This document shows, piece after piece, positions 1 through 4,921 of a stretch of DNA of 5,707 nucleotides. The notes beneath the pieces are model-generated. The model worked only from the letters and a program-made list of their open reading frames with translations. It ran no database searches and was not told the origin of the DNA. The stretch comes from Planctomycetota bacterium (GTDB taxonomy: Bacteria > Planctomycetota > Planctomycetia > Pirellulales > Pirellulaceae), in the NCBI GenBank assembly GCA_026692885.1, contig JAPLNJ010000785.1, positions 1 through 5,707 of the forward strand. The letters are read 5' to 3'. Position 1 is the first letter of the stretch, and every line of letters begins with the position of its first letter. Both the position numbers and the translations under genes were made by a program.

Positions 1-731
1 GACGGATTGGGCGTCTTGACGGCATTGGCCGGCGCTTCCAACGGGGCTTTCAGACCGATCGCCCAGACAATCAACAGCGCGGTCAGCAGCACCATACAGA
101 TCAGTTCGACGTACACCAGATCTGGCCAGACCAATACCTTTTCACTCTCCAGGGCCTCCCGCGTCGACTCACCGCGCGCCGTCCGTTCGTCATTTTTCAC
201 CGCCTGCGCAGCGCCCAGCCAAGTGAAATACCCCAACAGGAAAACCATGCCGACGATCGGCACGTTGTCCGGCTTGGCCACGATGGCGGCAAAGTTGGGA
301 TCGGTCAGCGACAGGCCGAGGAACAGCAGGGCCAGATTCAGACCGCTCCACGCCACGCCCGGTTTCACGAAGAACCGGCGGGCGGCAAACACGACGAACA
401 GCGTCCCGACGGCACCGAGCATGATCCACGTGGGGTTCATCGCGCGATCTAGGAAATCCTTCACGCCGTAGGGCAGGGACACGAGCCGCATCCACGACGG
501 ACCGCCGGTCATGGCCAGCGGGGCGAGCGCGAAGAACAGACCAGCGACCCCCGCCCACAGCCAGGCGTTGGTCATCGGCAGCGGCCCTATTCGGAAGTAG
601 GTCACCGTCTGGCCGGTCCGCCACAACCAGCTGGCGGCGACCGCATTCAGCGCGCCTACCGCCACATAGTAGCAGCCCAGCACGAGGGCGATGTCTTCCA
701 GGAATTCGGTGAGGTCAACGTGGCCGTGCAT
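1..731 (-). CDS. Quinol-cytochrome c reductase subunit with cytochrome b C-terminal (subunit IV-like) domain, partial
   Basis: The reading frame runs open off the left edge, so 243 N-terminal residues are visible. Hydrophobic segments lie near residues 14-36, 55-74, 99-118, 128-144, 157-177 and 207-227. The sixth leads into PLEAPAN (230-236) and KTPNPS, which matches the entry of the cytochrome b C-terminal domain (b6f subunit IV, PLGEPANP-like). In related proteins the quinol-site [AP]-[PE]-W-Y motif follows directly, but here it lies beyond the window. The roughly 200 residues before this domain form an extra membrane region that chloroplast subunit IV lacks. A polar linker (about 180-200, rich in E, R and K) separates the two parts. 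The ATG at 731 is the first start after an in-frame TGA, so the start is well fixed. It begins 33 bases after the cytochrome b stop, as the third gene of the operon. Bacterial homologues often carry a C-terminal cytochrome c domain; whether this one does cannot be seen. Confidence 0.85.
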   Translation of the reverse strand, partial: MHGHVDLTEFLEDIALVLGCYYVAVGALNAVAASWLWRTGQTVTYFRIGPLPMTNAWLWAGVAGLFFALAPLAMTGGPSWMRLVSLPYGVKDFLDRAMNPTWIMLGAVGTLFVVFAARRFFVKPGVAWSGLNLALLFLGLSLTDPNFAAIVAKPDNVPIVGMVFLLGYFTWLGAAQAVKNDERTARGESTREALESEKVLVWPDLVYVELICMVLLTALLIVWAIGLKAPLEAPANAVKTPNP

Positions 732-764
732 GGGTCACTTTTCTGTCCTGTAGGTTCCACGACA

Positions 765-1541
765 TCACAAGGGTCCGCTGATGCCACCGTCTTTGCGAAT
801 CCGCCAGAAATGGATCAACGATAGCAGCAGGGCCAACAGCGGCAGGGCGACGCAGTGCAGCACATAAAAGCGGTTGAGCGTCTGTTCGCCGACAAACGAA
901 GATCCCAACAGGCCAAACCTCGCATCCGAACCGCTGGTGATCAGCTCCCGCCCGTCGACCGTCAACCACGCGGTTCCCGGACCTTCGTGTCCCAGCAGCG
1001 GGTAGGCGCTGGCCATGTTCGATCCCACCGTCACGGCCCAAATCGCCAGCTGATCCCAGGGCAGCAGGTAGCCGGTGAAAGACAGCAGCAACGTCAACAC
1101 CAGCAGGAACACACCGATCACCCAGTTGAATTCGCGCGGCGGCTTGTAGCTGCCGGTCAGGAACACGCGGTACATGTGCAGCCAGACGGTGATCACCATC
1201 GCGTGGCCGCCCCAGCGATGTAACTCACGCAGGACGCCGAACGATGTGGCGTCGCGTAGGTCGAGCATGTCGGGATAGGCCCACTCCAGCGTCGGCCGGT
1301 AGTAGAACATCAGCAGGACGCCCGTGATCGTCTCGACCAGGAACAGGAAGAACGTGATGCCCCCCATACACCAGGTGAACCGCAGGGCGATGGCGTGCTT
1401 GCGGATCGAGACGGGGTGCAAGTGCAGGACGAAGTTGGTCAGCATCACCAGCAGCCGATTGCGGCGATCCGTCGGCAAGCCATGCCGAAAGATGCTTTTC
1501 CAGATCTGCGATTCGCGGATTCTTTTGCCGAAGGCTGCCAT
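765..1541 (-). CDS. qcrB: Cytochrome b6-type N-terminal subunit of quinol-cytochrome c reductase
   Basis: This 258-residue integral membrane protein carries the two b haems of the complex and shuttles electrons across the membrane between the quinol oxidation and reduction sites. Haem ligands are visible as H108 and H122 on helix B (spacing 14) and H229 and H244 on helix D (spacing 15, the b6f-type spacing). Other hallmarks are CMGGIT with Cys58, FYYRPT (79-84), PWDQ (161-164) and the terminal [12 protein letters not shown]. Cys58 aligns with the cysteine that in b6f and Bacillus-type complexes covalently holds the extra haem c(n)/c(i). The size and GGISGPL end show a split, b6-like cytochrome b whose last helices lie in the next gene. 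Compared with plant b6, roughly 20 extra residues lie between PWDQ and helix D (about 184-210). The ATG at 1541 follows the Rieske stop by 12 bases with no clear ribosome site, suggesting translational coupling. Symbol by analogy with Bacillus; petB would be equally fair. Confidence 0.95.
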   Translation of the reverse strand: MAAFGKRIRESQIWKSIFRHGLPTDRRNRLLVMLTNFVLHLHPVSIRKHAIALRFTWCMGGITFFLFLVETITGVLLMFYYRPTLEWAYPDMLDLRDATSFGVLRELHRWGGHAMVITVWLHMYRVFLTGSYKPPREFNWVIGVFLLVLTLLLSFTGYLLPWDQLAIWAVTVGSNMASAYPLLGHEGPGTAWLTVDGRELITSGSDARFGLLGSSFVGEQTLNRFYVLHCVALPLLALLLSLIHFWRIRKDGGISGPL

Positions 1542-1553
1542 CGGTGGGACTTG

Positions 1554-2132
1554 TTACGTGGGCTGAACGAATGACGCCGGGTCCTTCCACTGCCCCGTTT
1601 CCTCCTGAAACGTACGCTGCTTGTCGACCTCCAACTGCCCATCCTCGGCCACCCGAATCGCAAGTCGATCCAACGCTCGCGGCGCGGGACCTTCGAAGTT
1701 GGTGCCGTCCTTGTAGAAGCCGCTGCCGTGGCAGGGACATTTAAACTTCTGTTCACCTTCCAGCCAAATCGGCGTACAGCCTAGGTGCGTACAGACCGTC
1801 TTGAGCGCAAAGATCTGAGGCCTACCTTGGTACTCGTGTCGCACAATCCACACGCCGAACTGCGATGCGAATTTGGTCTCGACTTGTCCCTGCGTCAAAT
1901 CGTCCGGGCGGCCCGCCTTGAATCTATTGGGCGGCGCGATTACGACATTGGTGAACATGAATCGAGCCAGTCCGAGGAACCACAGGAGCTGGCTCGCCGC
2001 CAACGCTACCAAGCCGACCGCCAACGAGGATCCGGCGACGACTCTGCCCAGGGCCCGGAAGAAGCCGCGGCGCCCGGCGACCCTCGTCGGCGATCCAGCG
2101 GAAAGCTCAGCGGGCGTATGGTTTTCCGGCAT
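1554..2132 (-). CDS. qcrA: Rieske [2Fe-2S] iron-sulfur subunit of quinol-cytochrome c reductase
   Basis: This protein takes the first electron from quinol at the Qo site and passes it to cytochrome c on the outer face of the membrane. The two cluster-binding boxes are intact: CTHLGC at 114-119 and CPCHGSGF at 132-139, giving two Cys and two His ligands, followed by the proline loop GPAPRALDR (about 148-156). The N-terminus has a twin-arginine-like RRGFFR (21-26) before one hydrophobic helix (about 31-60), the usual Tat-dependent signal anchor. The frame extends to an ATG at 2258, but I prefer the ATG at 2132 (192 residues, normal family length). The extra 42 residues are Arg-rich and unlike Rieske leaders, and a good promoter (2201-2228) lies inside that stretch. 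The position usually Tyr after CPCHGS-x is Phe here, which in other Rieske proteins lowers the midpoint potential. First gene of the reductase operon; symbol by analogy with Bacillus. Confidence 0.95.
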   Translation of the reverse strand: MPENHTPAELSAGSPTRVAGRRGFFRALGRVVAGSSLAVGLVALAASQLLWFLGLARFMFTNVVIAPPNRFKAGRPDDLTQGQVETKFASQFGVWIVRHEYQGRPQIFALKTVCTHLGCTPIWLEGEQKFKCPCHGSGFYKDGTNFEGPAPRALDRLAIRVAEDGQLEVDKQRTFQEETGQWKDPASFVQPT

Positions 2133-2200
2133 CGGAAGCACTCGACCCTGACTCGTAACACCAAGGGAACGTCGCGAACGAAAAGAGGAACCAATCCGAG

Positions 2201-2228
2201 GTTGTACACCAACACGTCGGTCTGTCAA
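2201..2228 (-). promoter_or_regulatory. Sigma70-type promoter for the Rieske-cytochrome b operon
   Basis: Read on the minus strand there is a perfect -35 box TTGACA (2228-2223), a 16-base spacer and the -10 box TACAAC (2206-2201, four of six matches). The predicted transcript start near 2194 leaves a leader of about 60 bases before the ATG at 2132. Its position inside the longer possible Rieske frame supports the shorter protein. Prediction by eye only. Confidence 0.55.
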
Positions 2229-2266
2229 CCGCAGGGCCTTGATCACAAGGTCACGCATCGTAAACG

Positions 2267-2311
2267 CGACGCGTCAGCGAGGAAGAGCGGCGTTTCCTCC
2301 CTGACACGTCG
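2267..2311. repeat. 45-bp imperfect palindrome, REP-like
   Basis: Two 18-base arms (2267-2284 and 2294-2311) are complementary at 16 of 18 positions around a 9-base centre; the mismatches are C2272/A2306 and C2278/C2300. As RNA this would form a strong stem-loop from either strand. The arm core GACGCGTCAGCGAGGAA resembles a dispersed palindrome (GACGCGT-AAGCGAGG type) that I recall between planctomycete genes. That link is from memory and untested. It sits about 40 bases upstream of the operon -35 box, so it could also be an operator. Confidence 0.6.
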
Positions 2312-2399
2312 GGGCACGATGATCTGCTGCTAGAGTTTTGCGCCACCTTATGATCGAGGCCCAACCGCAGCCCTGATTTCCCGGTTAAAGCAAGTGAAT

Positions 2400-2422
2400 G
2401 AAAAAATCGGAGTTTCTCCGAT
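2400..2422 (-). terminator. Rho-independent terminator-like hairpin, leftward
   Basis: On the minus strand ATCGGAG, loop AAA and CTCCGAT form a perfect 7-bp stem, directly followed by a run of T (five after the stem, six counting the last stem base). This is the layout of an intrinsic terminator, though the stem is short and has only four G-C pairs. No T run follows on the plus strand. It would stop leftward read-through before the reductase promoter. It also ends three bases before the -35 box of the rightward promoter, so an operator role is the alternative. Confidence 0.45.
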
Positions 2423-2424
2423 AT

Positions 2425-2452
2425 TTGAGCAAACCTGCAGGGAGCTTATAAC
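2425..2452 (+). promoter_or_regulatory. Sigma70-type promoter for the 82-residue protein gene
   Basis: The -35 box TTGAGC (2425-2430, four of six), a 16-base spacer and the -10 box TATAAC (2447-2452, five of six) predict a start near 2459 and a leader of about 40 bases. The first transcribed bases, 2460-2475, can fold into a 6-bp hairpin (AGGAGG, CGAA, CCTCTT with one G-T pair). The promoter lies inside the GTG-started long frame from 2394, which argues against that start. Confidence 0.5.
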
Positions 2453-2482
2453 CGATACTAGGAGGCGAACCTCTTCGACATC

Positions 2483-2489
2483 AAGGAAG
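2483..2489 (+). promoter_or_regulatory. Ribosome binding site deciding the start at 2499
   Basis: AAGGAAG ends nine bases before the ATG at 2499, a normal distance. It abuts the alternative ATG at 2490 with no spacer, so 2499 is the better start. Confidence 0.6.
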
Positions 2490-2498
2490 ATGCTACAC

Positions 2499-2747
2499 AT
2501 GGCCTATTCTCGTCTGCGTGTGGTGTGCGATTCCGAGGACACTTGCGAAGCCACGTCCTTCGGTATCGCGACAGTTGCCAAGAACATGGTCACCGTACCT
2601 CTCGGAGAAGTCCTGCCGTTGCTGGCGGACGCAGTCCAAAGCCGGCGGACCTGGCTGCGGGACTTTGCCGACGACGGGCTGACGATCAGCAATGACTTGT
2701 ACGAAGTACTGCTGGCGTACCGCCAGCTTCGCCGGCCAGCGGCGTGA
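2499..2747 (+). CDS. Uncharacterised 82-residue protein
   Basis: I do not recognise a named family. The protein begins MAYSRLRVVC and has no signal peptide or membrane segment, so it is probably cytosolic. Two cysteines (C10 and C16) lie in an acidic stretch, CDSEDTC, near the N-terminus, too few for an obvious metal site alone. Residues 34-50 and 66-78 look helical, with a conserved-looking hydrophobic pattern (PLGEVLPLLADAV and NDLYEVLLAYRQL) around a charged middle (SRRTWLRDFADD). The start is chosen from the ribosome site at 2483-2489 and the promoter at 2425-2452; the frame could reach back to a GTG at 2394 (117 residues). It is a single gene, divergent from the reductase operon and followed by repeats. 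Codon use looks like real coding sequence, but neither function nor conservation can be shown here. Confidence 0.65.
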   Translation: MAYSRLRVVCDSEDTCEATSFGIATVAKNMVTVPLGEVLPLLADAVQSRRTWLRDFADDGLTISNDLYEVLLAYRQLRRPAA

Positions 2748-2798
2748 CGGGTACAAGCCGTTTGCTTGTGCTTCCTACGGCCTGTGTACAGCGTGGAA

Positions 2799-2914
2799 GC
2801 CATCGTTCCCAGGCTGCCTGGGAACGCACCGCCTTGCCAGCTCTGCCGGCCGTTCTTGTGAGGCGGAGCCTCGCGTCCAATGGGTTACGCGGCGAAGCCT
2901 CGTAACCAGAGCGA
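2799..2914. repeat. Palindromic module, copy 1 of 2
   Basis: This is the first of two tandem copies of a roughly 116-bp unit, each starting GCCATCGTTCC. It contains GTTCCCAGG (2805-2813) and its perfect reverse complement (2817-2825) around a 3-base loop. A second palindrome, GAGGCGGAGCCTC (2860-2872), follows. The third is GGTTACGCGGC (2883-2893) with GCCTCGTAACC (2897-2907), carrying one mismatch at 2890. It lacks a CT present in the first loop of copy 2. Confidence 0.85.
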
Positions 2915-3029
2915 GCCATCGTTCCTAGGCTCTGCCTGGGAACGCACTGCCTTGCCGGCTCTGCCGGCCGTTCTTGTGAGGCCGAGCCACGCGCCCAGTG
3001 GGTTACGAGGCGGAGCCTCGTAACCAGAG
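2915..3029. repeat. Palindromic module, copy 2 of 2
   Basis: The second copy follows directly and is closely similar over its whole length. Its first palindrome (2921-2929 with 2935-2943) has a C to T change that keeps pairing as G-T. The middle one, GAGGCCGAGCCAC (2978-2990), has one mismatch. The last is a perfect 11-bp inverted repeat, GGTTACGAGGC (3001-3011) and GCCTCGTAACC (3015-3025), with loop GGA. It ends about 20 bases from the lipoprotein stop and could form a hairpin at the end of that message. Confidence 0.85.
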
Positions 3030-3049
3030 AACGTCGTGGCCGACGCCGC

Positions 3050-3577
3050 CTACCTCGAACTCTTCCGGCCGCCGACGCCGGTGGCCGCACCGAGTGGGCC
3101 TGTGACGGACTTCATCATTTCCGCGACCGTGGAAGGGTTCTCTTCGGTGATGATCAAGTGGTCGCCGGGATGCAAAGCGTAGTCATACGCCGGGTCCACA
3201 CGCTTCTCGGCGTGCCTGTACTTCGCTTCCATCTTTTGACGGGCATCTCCCGCCATTCGGATCACCTGGATGTTCATCCCGCGAAAGCGTTTGACGAGCC
3301 CCGCACCCACCAGGGCCTGTTGCAAGAACACGGTGTTCTGAAGCGACACCTGCCCCATTTCTGGTTTTCGTGAGCCCAGGGGCCGAATCTCCATCGTGAC
3401 AGAACCGTCGCTCGCCGGCGCAGCTTGGGCCTGGGGTTGTGGCTGGTCCGGTTTCTCCGCGATCAGGAGCGATCCCAGACCTGGGCCGGCCAGACTAGCA
3501 CAGCCCGCCAGCCAGGAACTGCAGACCAACACCGTCCAGTGCGTCACCTGTCGCGACGAGATAGCTAGCGATTTCAT
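3050..3577 (-). CDS. Putative lipoprotein with SLBB-like domain
   Basis: The 175-residue product starts with a lipoprotein signal peptide: a Lys at position 2, a hydrophobic core (about 13-22) and the lipobox LAGC (23-26), so Cys26 should be lipidated after export. A Pro/Gln/Ala-rich linker (about 41-58) leads into a compact domain (about 62-148). Its pattern of a segment like VSLQNTVFLQQALVGAGLV, an alternating strand MNIQVIR, and YDYALHPGDHLIITEE near the end resembles the SLBB beta-grasp fold of polysaccharide export proteins. In these the L-x-PGD-x-I-x-V strand closes the domain. The Poly_export domain and an outer-membrane helix are absent, so it is not a full Wza-type exporter. ATG 3577 is preferred over GTG 3583 because AGGAAG lies seven bases upstream. 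The gene is divergent from the exported protein at 3791. The SLBB assignment is an inference from pattern only. Confidence 0.7.
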   Translation of the reverse strand: MKSLAISSRQVTHWTVLVCSSWLAGCASLAGPGLGSLLIAEKPDQPQPQAQAAPASDGSVTMEIRPLGSRKPEMGQVSLQNTVFLQQALVGAGLVKRFRGMNIQVIRMAGDARQKMEAKYRHAEKRVDPAYDYALHPGDHLIITEENPSTVAEMMKSVTGPLGAATGVGGRKSSR

Positions 3578-3584
3578 GAGCACA

Positions 3585-3590
3585 CTTCCT
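3585..3590 (-). promoter_or_regulatory. Ribosome binding site deciding the lipoprotein start
   Basis: AGGAAG on the minus strand lies seven bases before the ATG at 3577 but only one base before the alternative GTG at 3583. The ATG is therefore the likely start. Confidence 0.65.
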
Positions 3591-3790
3591 GGTTGAACTT
3601 TACCTGTCTTACCTGATCGTCACGGTCACCACAATCGGTATTTTTCGAACCGCGATTGAGTCAAACGCGTAGAATTCTCGCAAATAGTTCACTTTCAAGA
3701 TTCACTCTCGCACGACCCTCTGGTCGGCCGAATACTCTTTCAAACCGGAACAGTTTGCCACGTCGTCAGGGGTTGGTCTAAGGGGGGGCT
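3591..3790. other. Divergent intergenic region
   Basis: This AT-richer gap separates the lipoprotein gene (leftward) from the exported-protein gene (rightward). It holds a direct repeat TACCTG at 3601 and 3610. There is also a bulged inverted repeat (CAATCGGT 3632-3639 with ACCG-CG-ATTG 3649-3658) overlapping the palindrome TTGAGTCAA (3656-3664), and a 5-bp hairpin (CGACC 3713-3717, GGTCG 3722-3726). A leftward -35-like TTGACT (3664-3659) has no good -10 box. TAGAAT at 3670-3675 is a rightward -10-like box without a -35 partner. I cannot assign a promoter with confidence. Confidence 0.4.
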
Positions 3791-4807
3791 ATGCTTGGCA
3801 CCGGGGTGTCCGTGGTTCCGCAGCGAGATGGCGTCGGAACCGCGGCTGAAAAACCATCCACGCGCACACGCTCCGCACCACGGGTACGATCGGTGCTGGC
3901 CTTCGTAGCTGCTGGCTGCCTGTTGGTCGTCAGTGAGCGGTCGTCCGCCGCAGCCCAGCCCGGGGCAGGATTCTTCGACCCGCAAGCACGCGACGAGGCC
4001 AGCCGGGCCATCCCGTTCGATCAGATGAACGAACAAGTGCGGGGCAAGCTGTGGGAGATCGTTTCCCGCCCCAGTTTGTTTCGGCGGATGCCTGCCCAGG
4101 TGATCGATTGTGATCCGGATCTGTACGTGTTACTCATCCGATACCCGGAAGTCATCGTCAACATGTGGCAAATGATGGGTATCACCAAGGTCCAAGTCAA
4201 ACGCACCGGGCCGTTTACTTTTGAAGCTTCGGATGGGGCGGGGACGGTCAGTTCGGTGGAATTGGTGTATGGACGTCCGGACCTGCACGTGTTTTACGCA
4301 GACGGGGCCTACGAAGGACCGCTCCTGCATCATCGGACGGACGGCCACTGCGTGCTGCTGCTCCGCTCGGCGTTCACGAAACGCGACGAGCGGATGTACG
4401 TGACCAGCCATCTGGATGTCTTCGTTCGCTTGAACGATGCGGGCACTGAAATCGTAGCCAAGACGTTGCAGCCGGTGGTGGGCAAAGCGGTCGACAACAA
4501 CTTCATCGAGTCGCTTAAATTCCTGGGCCAGGTTTCCCAGGCCACAGAACTGAACGGGCCCGGCATGCAGCTGCTGGTGGGCCGGCTGACGAATGTCGAT
4601 CCGACCATCCGGCAAACGTTCTCGCAGCAGGTCGAGTCCGTGTATCAAAAAGCCGTTCTGCGGGGTGCCTTACGCTCCTCCTCCCGCCCTGCGGGCAGCC
4701 CTCCGTCGGAGACCAGCGAGGTCCGGCAGACCGCCACGACGTCCCACGCGGAGTCCGCCGGAGTCGTTAAGCCTGTCCCCGCTCCGGGACCTGGCTATCG
4801 ACGCTAG
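3791..4807 (+). CDS. Uncharacterised exported protein
   Basis: I do not recognise a named family for this 338-residue protein, though it reads like a conserved planctomycete protein. A long basic N-region (1-33) precedes a hydrophobic core (about 35-47) and an AAA-Q site at 53-56, indicating Sec export with cleavage after Ala55. GC at 42-43 also fits a loose lipobox. The body (about 60-285) is mixed alpha/beta with no further membrane segment. Notable stretches are PEVIVNMWQMMGITKVQVKR (119-138), GPFTFEASDGAG, a Tyr/His-rich part (VYGRPDLHVFYADGAYEGPLL, then HHRTDGHC) and MYVTSHLDVFVRL. The last 50 residues are low-complexity, rich in S, P, T and A. The ATG at 3791 is the first in-frame start and has a G-rich site (AAGGGGGGG) just upstream. 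It is divergent from the SLBB-like lipoprotein, so a shared cell-envelope role is possible but unproven. Confidence 0.75.
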   Translation: MLGTGVSVVPQRDGVGTAAEKPSTRTRSAPRVRSVLAFVAAGCLLVVSERSSAAAQPGAGFFDPQARDEASRAIPFDQMNEQVRGKLWEIVSRPSLFRRMPAQVIDCDPDLYVLLIRYPEVIVNMWQMMGITKVQVKRTGPFTFEASDGAGTVSSVELVYGRPDLHVFYADGAYEGPLLHHRTDGHCVLLLRSAFTKRDERMYVTSHLDVFVRLNDAGTEIVAKTLQPVVGKAVDNNFIESLKFLGQVSQATELNGPGMQLLVGRLTNVDPTIRQTFSQQVESVYQKAVLRGALRSSSRPAGSPPSETSEVRQTATTSHAESAGVVKPVPAPGPGYRR

Positions 4808-4921
4808 CCATCCGCCGGACGCGGTCGTCTTCTTGCGAGCAGGTTCGTTGAGGCCAACGGACGGAGGCGTATGGCGTAGTTCGGATCGGGTGTGGTAGTT
4901 CGGATCGCGAGCGAATTCGAC
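4808..4921. other. Convergent intergenic gap with a 13-bp direct repeat
   Basis: The two neighbouring genes end here facing each other. GTAGTTCGGATCG occurs twice, at 4876-4888 and 4895-4907, a 19-base period. A 5-bp hairpin (CGTTG 4846-4850, CAACG 4855-4859, loop AGGC) has no T run, so no intrinsic terminator is convincing for either gene. Confidence 0.5.

Larger units (their letters stand above)
2133..2498. other. Divergent intergenic control region
   Basis: This stretch separates the leftward reductase operon from the rightward 82-residue gene. From left to right it holds the operon leader, the operon promoter, a 45-bp imperfect palindrome, a terminator-like hairpin on the minus strand, the rightward promoter, and the ribosome site of the small gene. 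Two reading frames intrude: a 42-residue extension of the Rieske frame and a GTG-started extension of the small gene. Both run through the predicted promoters, so I treat them as non-coding. Confidence 0.6.
2748..3049. other. Gene-free repeat region
   Basis: No convincing gene lies here; the frames that cross it run through repeats on both strands. Just after the small gene's stop, a 6-bp hairpin (ACAAGC 2753-2758, GCTTGT 2764-2769, loop CGTTT) has no T run, so it is at best a weak terminator. The rest is filled by the tandem palindromic modules at 2799-3029. These separate two genes that converge on the region from either side (stops at 2747 and 3050). Confidence 0.7.

Noticed and set aside
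7..471. Plus-strand frame of 154 codons
   Set aside because: It is antisense to the cytochrome b C-terminal subunit, which has clear membrane segments and the PLEAPAN motif.
2460..2465. AGGAGG as a ribosome binding site for an upstream start
   Set aside because: No ATG, GTG or TTG lies at a suitable distance; the bases more likely form a small leader hairpin with 2470-2475.
2799..3029. Possible CRISPR array
   Set aside because: There are only two copies, directly adjacent with no unique spacers, and each unit is about 116 bp.
2686..3090. Minus-strand frame of 134 codons across the repeat region
   Set aside because: Its sequence is duplicated because it reads through the tandem palindromic modules; it also overlaps the small gene and the lipoprotein end, and has no ribosome site I can see.
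3636..3664. Leftward promoter for the lipoprotein gene (TTGACT at 3664-3659)
   Set aside because: No -10 box with more than two or three matches lies 15-18 bases downstream.
4130..4648. Minus-strand frame of 172 codons
   Set aside because: It is antisense to the exported protein, which has a signal peptide, a start site and protein-like composition throughout.
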